Translations under genes and position numbers: made by a program
Notes under the pieces: model-generated
Told to the model about the DNA's origin: nothing
What the model saw: the letters and a program-made list of their open reading frames with translations, nothing else
Database searches by the model: none
Shown here: positions 50,441 through 59,573 of the stretch, in pieces
Numbering within the stretch: position 1 is the stretch's first letter
Layout of the letters: each line of letters begins with the position of its first letter
Source: JAMOQA01 sp964420365
GTDB lineage: Bacteria > Acidobacteriota > Polarisedimenticolia > J045
Direction of reading: 5' to 3'
Length of the DNA: 64,000 bases
Assembly: GCA_964420365.1 (NCBI GenBank)
Contig: CAYQTA010000114.1
Location: forward strand, 62,001 to 126,000

Positions 50441-50644
50441 TCAGTCGCGCCCGTAGGGCAGCAGGTGCCGGATCACCTTCGCGTCCGCCTCGGAGGCGTA
50501 GGTATCGGTGTCGAGGTGCCGGCGGCGCTTCGAGTCCTTCTTGGTCAGGATGTGGCTCTTGTATGCCTTGGAGCGCTTGAACTTCCCGTTGGCGGTGACG
50601 CGGAACCGCTTGGCCGCGCCGCGATGGGTCTTCAGCTTGGGCAT
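50441..50644 (-). CDS. rpmI: 50S ribosomal protein L35
   Basis: 67 residues, MPKLKTHRGAAKRFRVT start and KSHILTKKDSKRRRHL core are diagnostic for L35. Sits between thrS (51-nt gap) and rplT. infC, which usually precedes rpmI, is not present. Confidence 0.96.
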   Translation of the reverse strand: MPKLKTHRGAAKRFRVTANGKFKRSKAYKSHILTKKDSKRRRHLDTDTYASEADAKVIRHLLPYGRD

Positions 50645-50695
50645 CGTGCTCTCCGTTCTCCCGGGTCGGCTGCCGTACCGCCCCGGTGCATTCCG

Positions 50696-52657
50696 TCAGG
50701 GCTCGAGCGAGCGCCCCGCCAGGTTCTTCCGTGCGTAGTCCACGAACTCGGCGATCGGCATCGCCCCCCGGTCCCCCTCGTGGCGGACCCGGAGCGAGAC
50801 GGTGCCCGCCTTCGCGTCCCGGGGACCGACGATCAGCATCCAGGGGACCTTGGCCAGCTCGGCGTCCCGGATCTTGGCCCCGAGCTTCTCCGGCCGCCGG
50901 TCGAGCTCGACCCGGAGGCCCGCGGCTGCCATCTCGGCCAGGACGGACTCGGCGTAGTCCATCGCCTTGTCCGAGACCGGCAGGATGCGTGCCTGCTCGG
51001 GGGCCAGCCAGGGCGGGAAGGCGCCGGCGAAGTGCTCGACGAGAATCCCGAAGAACCGCTCGATCGAGCCGTAGATCGCGCGGTGCACCATGTAGGGCGG
51101 CTTGCGCTGGCCGTCCTCGTCGACGTAGGTGATCTCGAACCGGCGGGGCAGGTTGAAGTCGAACTGGATCGTCGACAGCTGCCATGGCCGCCCGATCGCG
51201 TCGACCACCTTGACATCGATCTTCGGCCCGTAGAAGGCCGCCTCCCCCTCGTAGCGGGCGAAGGAGAGGCCGCGGCCCTCGAGGGCGCGAACCAGGGCGT
51301 CCTCCGCGGCGCGCCACTCGTCCGGCCCGCCGATGTACTTCTCGGGGTGGGCCGGGTCGAGGACCGAGAGCTCGTAGCGGGCCTCCCGGAAGCCGAAGGT
51401 GCGGAAGACGGTATCAACCAGGTCGAGGCAGTCGTCGATCTCGCCGACGATCTGGTCGGGCCGGCAGAAGATGTGGGCGTCGTCCTGGGTGAACCCGCGC
51501 ACCCGGAACAGGCCGTGCAGGGTGCCGGACCGCTCGTAGCGGTAGACCGTGCCGAACTCGGCCATGCGCACCGGCAGGTCCCGGTACGACTTCAGGCCCG
51601 AGCGGTAGATCATGACGTGCCCCGGGCAGTTCATCGGCTTGACGACGAACTCCTCGTCGTCCGCCGTCCGGAGCGTGTACATGTTCTCCCGGTAGTAGTC
51701 GTAGTGCCCCGAGATCCGGAAGAGGGTGTCCTTCGCGATGTGCGGGGTGGCGACGAAGACGTAGCCCCGCCGCAGCAGCTCTCCGCGCAGGAACGCCTCG
51801 ATCTCGTGCCGGACGACGACCCCCTTCGGGTGCCAGAACACCAGCCCGCCGCCGGCGGCGTCCTGGATCGAGAAGAGGTCGAGCTCCTTCCCGAGACGGC
51901 GATGGTCCCGCCGCTTCGCCTCCTCGAGGCGGACCAGGTGGTCCTCGAGCTGCGCCTCGGTCGGGAAGGCGGTCCCGTAGATTCGCCAGAGCATCTCGTT
52001 CTTCTCGGAGCCGAGCCAGTACGCGCCGGCCACCGAGAGCAGGCGGAATGCCCCGAGGCGGCCCGTCGAGGGCAGGTGGGGCCCGAGGCAGAAGTCCCGG
52101 AAATCGCCCTGCTCGTAGTACGAGACGGTCTCGCCCCCCTTCTCGCGGACGAAGTGGAGCTTGTAGGGTTCACCCTCGTCTTCGAAGATCCGGATCGCCT
52201 CGTCCTTCGGGACCTCGCGGCGCCGGATCGGCAGGTCACGGGCGACGATCTCCCGCATCTTCTCCTCGATGCGGGGGAGGTCCTCGTCGGTGAACGGCTC
52301 CTCGCGCCGGAAGTCGTAGTAGAACCCGTCGGCGATCGCCGGGCCCTGGGCGATCTTCACCTCGGGCCAGAGCTCCTTGACCGCCTGGGCCATCACGTGG
52401 GCGGCGCTGTGGCGGAGGATCTCGAGGCCATCCGGGTCTTCCGGCTGGACCAGGGAGAGATGGCAGGACGACCGGACCGGGCGGTCGAGGTCGACCGGCT
52501 CCCCGTCGAACCGGGCGGCGATCGCGGTGTCCACCCCGGGAAGACCGGCCGAGCGGGCGACCTCGATGGCGGGGGTCCCGGCAGCAACGGTGATCGTCCG
52601 GCCGTCGGGCAGGATCACCTCGAGGGAGGGGTTCGCGTCGCGGGAATCTTCGGACAC
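50696..52657 (-). CDS. thrS: Threonyl-tRNA synthetase
   Basis: 653 residues: N-terminal TGS-like domain (about 8-70), editing domain with HSAAHVMAQAVKELWP (zinc-type HxxxH), class II catalytic core with MNCPGHVMIY (zinc Cys), RYERSGTLHGLFRVRGFTQDDAHIF, and a C-terminal anticodon-binding domain (ARILPVSDKAMDYAESVLAEM). Charges tRNA-Thr. GTG start with GAGGA 7 nt upstream. Heads a unit with rpmI, rplT and a methylase gene. Confidence 0.97.
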   Translation of the reverse strand: MSEDSRDANPSLEVILPDGRTITVAAGTPAIEVARSAGLPGVDTAIAARFDGEPVDLDRPVRSSCHLSLVQPEDPDGLEILRHSAAHVMAQAVKELWPEVKIAQGPAIADGFYYDFRREEPFTDEDLPRIEEKMREIVARDLPIRRREVPKDEAIRIFEDEGEPYKLHFVREKGGETVSYYEQGDFRDFCLGPHLPSTGRLGAFRLLSVAGAYWLGSEKNEMLWRIYGTAFPTEAQLEDHLVRLEEAKRRDHRRLGKELDLFSIQDAAGGGLVFWHPKGVVVRHEIEAFLRGELLRRGYVFVATPHIAKDTLFRISGHYDYYRENMYTLRTADDEEFVVKPMNCPGHVMIYRSGLKSYRDLPVRMAEFGTVYRYERSGTLHGLFRVRGFTQDDAHIFCRPDQIVGEIDDCLDLVDTVFRTFGFREARYELSVLDPAHPEKYIGGPDEWRAAEDALVRALEGRGLSFARYEGEAAFYGPKIDVKVVDAIGRPWQLSTIQFDFNLPRRFEITYVDEDGQRKPPYMVHRAIYGSIERFFGILVEHFAGAFPPWLAPEQARILPVSDKAMDYAESVLAEMAAAGLRVELDRRPEKLGAKIRDAELAKVPWMLIVGPRDAKAGTVSLRVRHEGDRGAMPIAEFVDYARKNLAGRSLEP

Positions 52658-52745
52658 GGTCGCTCCTCGGCCGGCGGGGAGAGAACAAACGAAACCCCAG
52701 CCGGTCGCGCGCCCCCCCGCGGGACGCGGCGCCGGAACCTGGGGC

Positions 52746-52821
52746 TGGTAGGCGCGGGCGGTATCGAACCGCCGACCTCTACCGTGTCAAGGTAGCGCTC
52801 TCCCACTGAGCTACGCGCCTA
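52746..52821 (-). tRNA. tRNA-Val (anticodon GAC)
   Basis: 76 nt including an encoded CCA. Acceptor TAGGCGC/GCGCCTA, D arm with AGCTCAGTGGGAGAGC, anticodon stem CTACC/GGTAG around TTGACAC (anticodon GAC at 52788-52786), variable loop, and T arm with GGTTCGATACC. Reads valine GUC/GUU codons. It lies 88 nt upstream of thrS on the same strand. Confidence 0.97.
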
Positions 52822-52920
52822 CGGAACTCCTTGCCTTCCGTCACCTTCCGGCGACGGAAGCGGGATCCTAGCAGCGGGTCACGCCCCTGTCAACCGGCCG
52901 GGGCCGCCCGGGCCGGCAAG

Positions 52921-52949
52921 TTGCCCCGGGAGCGGAACTTCCCTACAAT
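52921..52949 (+). promoter_or_regulatory. Sigma-70 type promoter of carA
   Basis: TTGCCC (52921-52926) and TACAAT (52944-52949) are separated by exactly 17 nt, the clearest vegetative promoter in the window. Start would be near 52956. The leader of about 100 nt up to the carA ATG can form a long hairpin (GTTCGC with GCGAAC) and a small GGACG/CGTCC hairpin; attenuation is possible but not shown. Confidence 0.65.
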
Positions 52950-53057
52950 GCGCCGCGCGTTCGCCCGGCATTCCCGGGCGGGGTGCCGGGTCCTGCCCGG
53001 GCGCCCGCGAACCGCGTCCAAGGACGGCCCCGTCCCGGGCGCAAGGGGGTGTTCCGC

Positions 53058-54212
53058 ATGGAGGCGATCCTCGTCCTGGAGGACGGCCGGGTCTTCCGTG
53101 GCCGCGCCCTCGGCGCCACCGGGGTCGTCACCGGCGAGGTCGTCTTCAACACCGGGATGACCGGTTACCAGGAGATCCTGACGGACCCGAGCTACCGGGG
53201 CCAGATCGTCACCCTGACCGTGGCCCACGTGGGGAACACCGGCCTCAACGACGAGGACCCGGAGTCGGGGGGCATCCAGGTCAGCGGGTTCGTCGTACGC
53301 GATGCTTCGCGGATCTGCTCCTCCTGGAGGGCAACCGGCACCCTCGAAGCGGGCCTCCGCCGCGCGGGCGTCGTCGGGATCACCGGCATCGACACCCGGG
53401 CGCTCACCCGTCACCTGCGCTCGCGCGGGGTCCTGCGGGGGGCCCTCGCCTCGAACGGGATCCCCGTGGAAGAAGCGCTCCGGGTGGCCCGGGAGGCGCC
53501 GCGCCTCGAGGAACAGGACCTGGTTTCCCGGGTGACGTGCTCCCGGCCGTGGACCTTTCGCGAGGATCGTCCGGCCCTGATGGGAGGGCCGGCGCCGCGG
53601 CGAGAACCTTCCGGCTGGAAGGTCGTCGCCCTGGACTGCGGCGTGAAGCGGAACATCCTGCGGCTCCTCGTCCACTCCGGCGTCGAGGTCACCGTGGTCC
53701 CGGCATCGACTTCCGCGGCCGACATCCTGGCGATGCGCCCGGAGGGCGTGTTCCTCTCGAACGGCCCGGGAGACCCCGCGATCCTCGACGGGATCGTCGC
53801 CACGATCCGCGCGCTCCTCGGCCGGGTCCCGGTGTTCGGGATCTGCCTCGGACACCAGCTCGTGGCCCGGGCGCTGGGGGCGCGGACGTACAAGCTCAGG
53901 TTCGGTCACCGCGGAACGAACCACCCCGTGAAGGAGCTGCGGACCGGGCGGGTGGCGATCACCAGCCAGAACCACGGTTACGCGGTCGACGCGGATACCC
54001 TGCCACCGGAGCTCGAGGTCACCCACGTCAGCCTGTACGACGGCACCGTGGAAGGACTCGCGCACCGCGAGTGGCCCCTGTTCACCGTGCAGTTCCACCC
54101 GGAAGCGGCCCCCGGTCCGCACGATACCTGGGAGCTCTTCGACCGGTTCGTCGACATGATCGCGGAGGTGCACCCCCGACCCCGGAACGCGCGCTTCCGC
54201 TCGGCCTCCTGA
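53058..54212 (+). CDS. carA: Carbamoyl-phosphate synthase small subunit
   Basis: 384 residues. Glutaminase subunit that feeds ammonia to CarB for arginine and pyrimidine synthesis. N-terminal CPSase domain (EVVFNTGMTGYQEILTDPSY), then class I amidotransferase with catalytic Cys263 in FGICLGHQL, His347 and Glu349 in FHPEA. Start ATG at 53058 matches homologues. carB is not in the window; the next gene (31 nt away) is unrelated. Confidence 0.96.
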   Translation: MEAILVLEDGRVFRGRALGATGVVTGEVVFNTGMTGYQEILTDPSYRGQIVTLTVAHVGNTGLNDEDPESGGIQVSGFVVRDASRICSSWRATGTLEAGLRRAGVVGITGIDTRALTRHLRSRGVLRGALASNGIPVEEALRVAREAPRLEEQDLVSRVTCSRPWTFREDRPALMGGPAPRREPSGWKVVALDCGVKRNILRLLVHSGVEVTVVPASTSAADILAMRPEGVFLSNGPGDPAILDGIVATIRALLGRVPVFGICLGHQLVARALGARTYKLRFGHRGTNHPVKELRTGRVAITSQNHGYAVDADTLPPELEVTHVSLYDGTVEGLAHREWPLFTVQFHPEAAPGPHDTWELFDRFVDMIAEVHPRPRNARFRSAS

Positions 54213-54243
54213 GCGGGGCCCACCAGGGAGGCAGGAGAGACGG

Positions 54244-55398
54244 ATGGCTGACTGGAAATCGCCGATGCGCGCCGACCCGAGCGAGTGGCTCGTCCTCAAC
54301 GCGTCGGCGCCGATCAAGTTCCGCCTCCTGACGGAGCTGCACTCGCTGACCACGGAGGACCCGCACGTGGCGCGGCTCCAGGAGGAGTGCTGGGCCTGGC
54401 CGCCCGCGAAGCGCGAGCTGCGCAACCAGCGCAAGGACGGGTCGTGGGGCGGCCGCATCCACGCCGGCGACCCGAAGAAGGCGGAGCGGAGCACGGAGAA
54501 GATCCTCTGGAGCTTCTACGAGCTGACCTGGGACCGGCACCGTTTCAAGGAGATTCGCGCGGCGGCGAAGCTGCTCAAGACCTTCCTCTACGTGAAGAAG
54601 GAGGTCCCGCTCTTCGAGTTCCAGGCCCAGGTCAAGCAGGACCCGGTTCGCGAGCGCCACGCCCGCTGGTTCCTCCGCACCGTGGCCCTCGGCCTGCTGC
54701 TCCGCGGCGGGTGGGAGACCGACCACCGGGTCGTCCAGACCCTCGAGGCCCTCTTCGAGAACGTCCTCTCCTACGTCTCGAACCCGGTCTCCCGCAACCC
54801 GGTCGAGCATCTCGGGGTCGGGCTGCCCCAGATCAAGCGGGAGGCGTTCCGCGACGGCTACTGCTTCGTACCCGACATGTACATCCTCCGGGTCTTCGCC
54901 CACGCGCCCCAGCTCCTCGAATCCTCCCGGGCCCGGGCGGGCCTCAAGAAGGTCTTCGACTACGTGATGTCGCCGGGCTACCAGGAGGAGCTGCCCCCGG
55001 AGATCGGGGCGGTGCGCACCATTCGCGGGCCGATCCCCCGCGGGTTCAAGATCGAGGTCCACCCGATCGAGCACTACCTCGAGAAGGGCTGCCTCGACGA
55101 GCTGCTCTACCTGCTGGAGCAGTTCGCGCGCCTCGGCCTGATCAACCGCTACCCGAAGCTGATGGCGCTCGTCGACTGGCTGCTGGAGCAGCAGGAGCGC
55201 GACGGGCGATGGGATCTCCCGGCGAAGTACTTCGGCGGCAAGCCCCTCTACTCGGCCTGGATGCGGCTGGAGAAGGACTGGAAGAGCCCGACGCGGCGCA
55301 TCGCCGACGTGACGTTCCGCATCATGGTGATCCTCCGCTACCAGTGGGAGCGGCAGATCCGGATGCTCGAGCGGGGCGTCGATGCGTACGGATTCTGA
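54244..55398 (+). CDS. Alpha-toroid (prenyltransferase/squalene cyclase-like) protein
   Basis: 384 residues, soluble and helical. NQRKDGSWGG (about 61-70) and QQERDGRWDLP (316-326) are QxxDGsW-type QW repeats characteristic of the alpha/alpha toroid of terpene cyclases and protein prenyltransferases; no DXDD or DDxxD active-site motif is obvious. Located between carA and ispG, overlapping ispG by 17 nt, so a link to isoprenoid metabolism is conceivable but unproven. Exact function not recognised. Confidence 0.65.
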   Translation: MADWKSPMRADPSEWLVLNASAPIKFRLLTELHSLTTEDPHVARLQEECWAWPPAKRELRNQRKDGSWGGRIHAGDPKKAERSTEKILWSFYELTWDRHRFKEIRAAAKLLKTFLYVKKEVPLFEFQAQVKQDPVRERHARWFLRTVALGLLLRGGWETDHRVVQTLEALFENVLSYVSNPVSRNPVEHLGVGLPQIKREAFRDGYCFVPDMYILRVFAHAPQLLESSRARAGLKKVFDYVMSPGYQEELPPEIGAVRTIRGPIPRGFKIEVHPIEHYLEKGCLDELLYLLEQFARLGLINRYPKLMALVDWLLEQQERDGRWDLPAKYFGGKPLYSAWMRLEKDWKSPTRRIADVTFRIMVILRYQWERQIRMLERGVDAYGF

Positions 55399-57397
55399 CA
55401 CGGGACTCGTCCTCGCCCCGTTCCGCCGCCGGGCACGGGAGGTCCGCATCGGGGACGTCACGATCGGGGGACGTCACCCGATCGCGATCCAGTCCATGAC
55501 GAACACGCGGACGGCCGATGCCGTGGCGACGGCGGCGCAGGTCGCCCGCCTGGCGCGCGCGGGGTGCCCGATCGTGCGCGTCACGGTCCCGGCACGGGAG
55601 GACGTCGACGCCCTCCCGGAGATCCGCCGGATCCTGCGCCGGGAAGGCGTCCGCGTCGCCCTGGTCGCCGACGTGCACTTCAGTCCCCGGCTCGCCCTCG
55701 CCGCGGTCGAGCACGTCGACAAGGTCCGGATCAACCCGGGGAACTACGCCGAGCGGAAACGCCGGGAAGGAGGCTACGACGGCGCCGCCTGGGACGAGGA
55801 CCTCGAGCGCGCCCGCGAGAAGCTCGTCCCGCTGGTGCGCCGGGCCCGGGAGCTGGGGGTCGCGCTCCGGATCGGGGTGAACCACGGATCCCTTTCCGAC
55901 CGGATCACCTGGCGCTACGGGGACACGCCGGAAGGGATGGTCGCCTCGGCCCTGGAGTTTCTCGAGATGTGCGAGGACCTGGGGCACCGCGACCTGGTCG
56001 TGTCCCTGAAGTCCTCGAACACGCTGGTGATGGTCCGGGCCTACCGCCTGCTCGCGGCGCGCCTCGGGCCGGACCGGGCGTGGCCGTTCCACCTGGGGGT
56101 CACCGAGGCGGGTGGCGGCGACGACGGGAGGATCAAGTCGGCGATCGGGATCGCGACCCTCCTCGCCGACGGGATCGGCGAGACGCTCCGGGTGTCCCTG
56201 ACGGGGGACCCGGAGGAGGAGATCCCGGTCGCCCGGGACCTGGTCCGGTGGTTCGCTCGCCCGGTGCCGCGGGAGGGGGAGCGGCCGCCCCGGGCCGACG
56301 TGATCGAGCTCCGCGACCCCCTGGATCCCCGGCGGCGCCCGGCGGCGGAGGTCCTCGTCGGAGACCTCGCGGTCGGGGGAACGGCGCCCCCCCGGGTCGA
56401 GGTGGTGCTGTCCACCTCCGGCGCCGCGAAGCACCTCGCGAGGCTGCACGGGCTGGTCCCGCCCTGCGAGGCCGTCGACCTGGAGGTCTCCCGCCGCGAC
56501 GACGCGGAGACGGCCCTCGCCGTCCTTGCCACCGGGCGGGAGGGGGGGGGTGCCCGGTGCATCACGCTCCGGGGAGGGGCGCGTGCGCTGGCGACGGAGG
56601 CGGCCTTTCGTGCCCGCCTCGAGGCCACCGTGGACCGGGTCGGCATCGTCTTCTCCCCGGGAGAAGACCCGGCGGACTTCCTCGCGCACGCGCCGCGCCT
56701 GCCCCTCCTCGTGCTCCTCGAGGTGAGCAGGCCCCTCGCTGCCGGGGCCGAGGCGATCCTCGCCTTCGCCCGCGCGCTGGCCGGCCGGGCTCCCCGGCTG
56801 CTGGCGGGGCTCCTCCCGGCATCCCCGGTCGACCCGATCCCGGCGACCCGGCTCCTCGCGGCCGCCCTGGACCGGGCGGGCGCCCGGGTCCCCCTCGTTC
56901 TCTCCCTCCCCGCTCCCGGCCCGGGACAGGATCCCCGCCTCCGGGACGCGGGCGTCCTCGGCTCGCTCCTTCTCGACGGGCTCGGCGACGCCGTCCGGCT
57001 CCCGGGGGGGCAGGACCCCGCCACGGTCGTCGACCGGGTCCACCGGGTGCTCCAGGGCGCGCGCCGCCGGTTCGAACGGGCGGAGTTCATCGCCTGCCCC
57101 TCCTGCGGGAGGACCCTCTTCGACCTCGAGGAGACCGTGGCCCGGGTCCGCGCGCGAACGGCCCACCTCCGGCTCCGGATCGCCGTGATGGGATGCATCG
57201 TCAACGGTCCGGGAGAGATGGCCGATGCCGACTACGGCTACGTCGGCTGGGGCCCGGGGAGGGTCGCACTCTTCGCCGGGAGGGAACTCGTCGCCCGGGA
57301 CATCCCCGCCGAGGAGGCCCCGGACCGGCTGGTCGAGCTGATCCGATCCCGCGGCGACTGGATCGATCCCCCCGCCGGGAGCCGGGGCTCGCGCTAG
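55382..57397 (+). CDS. ispG: 4-hydroxy-3-methylbut-2-enyl diphosphate synthase, large form
   Basis: 671 residues. Iron-sulfur enzyme of the MEP isoprenoid pathway (MEcPP to HMBPP). N-terminal TIM barrel (IAIQSMTNTRTAD, VRINPGN, GVNHGSLSDR, LKSSN), a ~270-residue insertion domain, and the C-terminal cluster domain with CPSCGRTLFDLEE (Cys572, Cys575) and MGCIVNGPGE (Cys605). The insertion marks the long form known from plants, chlamydiae, Bacteroidetes and others, in contrast to ~370-residue enterobacterial IspG. ATG starts within the previous gene. Confidence 0.95.
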   Translation: MRTDSDTGLVLAPFRRRAREVRIGDVTIGGRHPIAIQSMTNTRTADAVATAAQVARLARAGCPIVRVTVPAREDVDALPEIRRILRREGVRVALVADVHFSPRLALAAVEHVDKVRINPGNYAERKRREGGYDGAAWDEDLERAREKLVPLVRRARELGVALRIGVNHGSLSDRITWRYGDTPEGMVASALEFLEMCEDLGHRDLVVSLKSSNTLVMVRAYRLLAARLGPDRAWPFHLGVTEAGGGDDGRIKSAIGIATLLADGIGETLRVSLTGDPEEEIPVARDLVRWFARPVPREGERPPRADVIELRDPLDPRRRPAAEVLVGDLAVGGTAPPRVEVVLSTSGAAKHLARLHGLVPPCEAVDLEVSRRDDAETALAVLATGREGGGARCITLRGGARALATEAAFRARLEATVDRVGIVFSPGEDPADFLAHAPRLPLLVLLEVSRPLAAGAEAILAFARALAGRAPRLLAGLLPASPVDPIPATRLLAAALDRAGARVPLVLSLPAPGPGQDPRLRDAGVLGSLLLDGLGDAVRLPGGQDPATVVDRVHRVLQGARRRFERAEFIACPSCGRTLFDLEETVARVRARTAHLRLRIAVMGCIVNGPGEMADADYGYVGWGPGRVALFAGRELVARDIPAEEAPDRLVELIRSRGDWIDPPAGSRGSR

Positions 57398-57477
57398 GTC
57401 GGGGATGGCGGATCCTGCCGTCGAGGCAAGTCCGCCGCTCCCGGGCAGTTGGGGAAGGGGGTGGCGGATTTCGTACA

Positions 57478-57510
57478 CCGACCCGCGCCGCGCAATCCGG
57501 CCCGGGTCGG
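57478..57510 (+). promoter_or_regulatory. Dyad upstream of sigma-54 promoter B
   Basis: CCGACCCG (57478-57485) and CGGGTCGG (57503-57510) form an 8-bp inverted repeat centred about 108 nt before the predicted start of small RNA B, a typical enhancer position. It differs from the palindromes upstream of copy A. Confidence 0.3.
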
Positions 57511-57575
57511 CGACCGGCCCCGGGAAGCCCTCGCGCGGCGGGGGATTCCGCCCCCCGGGGCCATGATTCCCGGGC

Positions 57576-57591
57576 TGGCATGCCGGTTGCA
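57576..57591 (+). promoter_or_regulatory. Sigma-54 promoter of small RNA B
   Basis: TGGCATGCCGGTTGCA fits the -24/-12 consensus with GG at 57577-57578 and GC at 57589-57590, 10 nt apart. It lies in the gene-free gap after ispG and predicts a start near 57602. Confidence 0.75.
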
Positions 57592-57601
57592 ATAGCAGGA
57601 A

Positions 57602-57733
57602 GCGTCCGGAAGCCCCCTTCGAGACGGGCACACGGGACGGCAGCAGGGGCTCCGGACCGGACCTCTCCTCTCGGGACCTCCGCACCCTGGGTCAGGAACC
57701 CCCGGCGACGGGCGCCGGGGGTTCCACTTTCTT
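57602..57733 (+). ncRNA. Sigma-54-driven small RNA, copy B
   Basis: Starts with a 12-bp hairpin (GTCCGGAAGCCCC with GGGGCTCCGGAC, one bulged A), continues with the 27-nt pyrimidine-rich core (57662-57688) identical to copy A, and ends in a terminator. No plausible ORF. Sequence outside core and promoter is unlike copy A, so this is not a recent duplication. The ispG and chemoreceptor genes on either side converge on it without sharing its promoter. Confidence 0.65.
57695..57733 (+). terminator. Terminator of small RNA B
   Basis: Perfect 13-bp stem (57695-57707 with 57713-57725, 5-nt loop) followed by ACTTTCTT. It may also serve the convergent chemoreceptor gene in the other orientation. Confidence 0.75.
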
Positions 57734-57817
57734 CCACGGTACGCGCACCCCTGGACGGTACGCGCCGCCCCTGATGCGAAACGGGCGGGCGCCGCGCGCC
57801 CGCCCGTCTCCCGGCCC

Positions 57818-59485
57818 TCAGGCGCCGGGACTGATCCGGAAGCGCTCGGCCTCGGACCGGAGCAGCCCGGCCAGCTCGGCCAGGTTGCCGGCCTCCTCGT
57901 TGGTCGCCTCGGCCACCTGTTGCTGGTTCTCGACGGAACCCGCGACCTCCTCGAGGATCCTGGCCGTCTCGCAGCTCCCTTCCGCGACGCCCTGCACGGC
58001 GCCGGAAACCTGGCGCGAGACATCCCGGGCCCGGGCCATGTTCGAGGCGATCTCGCCCACCGCCAGCGACTGCTGGGACACGGCCGAGGCGATCTCGGAG
58101 CTGGTCTTCTGGAGCTCGTCGATGATCGAGCCGACCTGCTCGACCGCCCCCGAGGCGTCGTGCACGCGCTGGTTGATCTGCTCGAGGAGCGCGGTGATCC
58201 CCTCGGTCGCCTCGGTGGTCTGCTTGGCCAGCTCCTTCACCTCGGCGGCGACCACCGCGAATCCCTTGCCCGCCTCGCCGGCCGACGCGGCCTCGATCGT
58301 CGCGTTCAGGGCGAGGAGGTTCGTCTGGTCGGCGATCGTGCTGATCACCTCGAGGATCCGGGCCACCTCGCCCGCCACCCGCGACAGCTCGGCGACCAGG
58401 CTGCCGGCCTGGCTCGTGGCGTCCAGCGCCTGCCGCGCAATGGACTCCTCGTGCTGGCAGTTCCGCGCGATCTCCGCGACCGAGGCCGACAGCTCCTCGG
58501 CGCTCGCGGCGATCGAGTCGATGCTGGTGGAGACCTCGTCGACGCCCTGGGCGACCGTGCGGATCTCGTCGGAGACGCGCTGGCTCCGCGTCGCCCCCTC
58601 GCGGCTCTTGCTGGAAGCCTCGAGGGATCGTTCCCGCAGCTCGCCGGCCGACTCGCGGAGGGACCGGGAGGTCTCGGCGAGGGAGGAACTGACCTCCTGG
58701 ATGCCGGCCACGAGCCGGGAGAGCTTCTCGCCGAGCCCGTTGGCTGCCGCCAGCGTATGGTCGAGCTCGTCGCGGGGCTCGGCGGGAGCCTCGGCGCGCC
58801 GCGTCAGGTCGCCGTCCCCGTACGCCTCGAGGAGCGATTCCATCGCCGCGAGCTTCCGGCCGACCGCCCGGGAGGTCAGGATCCCCATTCCGAGGGCGAT
58901 GGCCGCGATCAGCAGGCCCCCGAGCTGGATCCGCAGGAGGTCGCCGACGCGGGCCTCGGACGCCTTCTGCATCATCCCGACGGCGGCGTTCATCTCCTTG
59001 AGAAGCGGCACGTTGTTGGCGAGGACGTGCTGGAGCGCCTCGTCCGCGCCCGGCGCGTCCTCGAGGACCGTCTCGAGGGCGCGGTGGAAGGGCGCCCACA
59101 TCGTGCTCACCTTCTCCAGCTGCGCCCGGATCTCCCCGGTCGCCGGCGGGCACTGCTTCCACTGCGTCTTGGCCAGGTCGAGGGAAAGGGGAGCCTCGCC
59201 CCCGTTCTCGAGGGCGGCGAGGGTCTTGTCGAAGACCGCCGCCGTGTTGCGCGCGGCGGCCCTCCACCTGGCCGCCTCCTCGTCGTGGCCGAGTGCCACC
59301 TGGCGGGAGTAGATCAGCAGCTCCTTGGTCATTTTCTGGCTCAGCATTCGCTGCCGACCCGCGAGGTTGATCAGGAGGCCGTCGGCCTTCTGGCGGCTGG
59401 TGACGATCCAGGTGGCGAGGAAGACGCCTCCCCCGACGATCGCCGGGGCGATGGCGAGGAGCAGGAGTCTCGTGCGGATCTTCAT
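57818..59485 (-). CDS. PilJ-type methyl-accepting chemotaxis protein
   Basis: 555 residues: helix 1 (about 8-30), a periplasmic four-helix sensor of the PilJ type (NLAGRQRMLSQKMTKELLIYSRQV), helix 2 (about 185-205), HAMP, and a signalling domain with the hairpin tip IADQTNLLALNATIEAASAG and FAVVAAEVKELA. It should control a CheA-type kinase, possibly linked to type IV pili; no che or pil genes are in the window. ATG at 59485 is where the transmembrane helix begins. Confidence 0.92.
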   Translation of the reverse strand: MKIRTRLLLLAIAPAIVGGGVFLATWIVTSRQKADGLLINLAGRQRMLSQKMTKELLIYSRQVALGHDEEAARWRAAARNTAAVFDKTLAALENGGEAPLSLDLAKTQWKQCPPATGEIRAQLEKVSTMWAPFHRALETVLEDAPGADEALQHVLANNVPLLKEMNAAVGMMQKASEARVGDLLRIQLGGLLIAAIALGMGILTSRAVGRKLAAMESLLEAYGDGDLTRRAEAPAEPRDELDHTLAAANGLGEKLSRLVAGIQEVSSSLAETSRSLRESAGELRERSLEASSKSREGATRSQRVSDEIRTVAQGVDEVSTSIDSIAASAEELSASVAEIARNCQHEESIARQALDATSQAGSLVAELSRVAGEVARILEVISTIADQTNLLALNATIEAASAGEAGKGFAVVAAEVKELAKQTTEATEGITALLEQINQRVHDASGAVEQVGSIIDELQKTSSEIASAVSQQSLAVGEIASNMARARDVSRQVSGAVQGVAEGSCETARILEEVAGSVENQQQVAEATNEEAGNLAELAGLLRSEAERFRISPGA

Positions 59486-59573
59486 GGGCGTCTCCGGGCA
59501 TGCCCTCCCCCGACGGGCATGGTTCCGGGGTTCAGGAGTAATGACCGGAGCGCCGCGAGGCAACCCGGCGGGT

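Noticed and set aside
57602..57733. Small RNA B considered as SRP RNA because of GGAAGC-type segments
   Set aside because: The conserved SRP apical loop arrangement is absent, whereas the sigma-54 promoter and shared core with copy A fit a regulatory RNA better.
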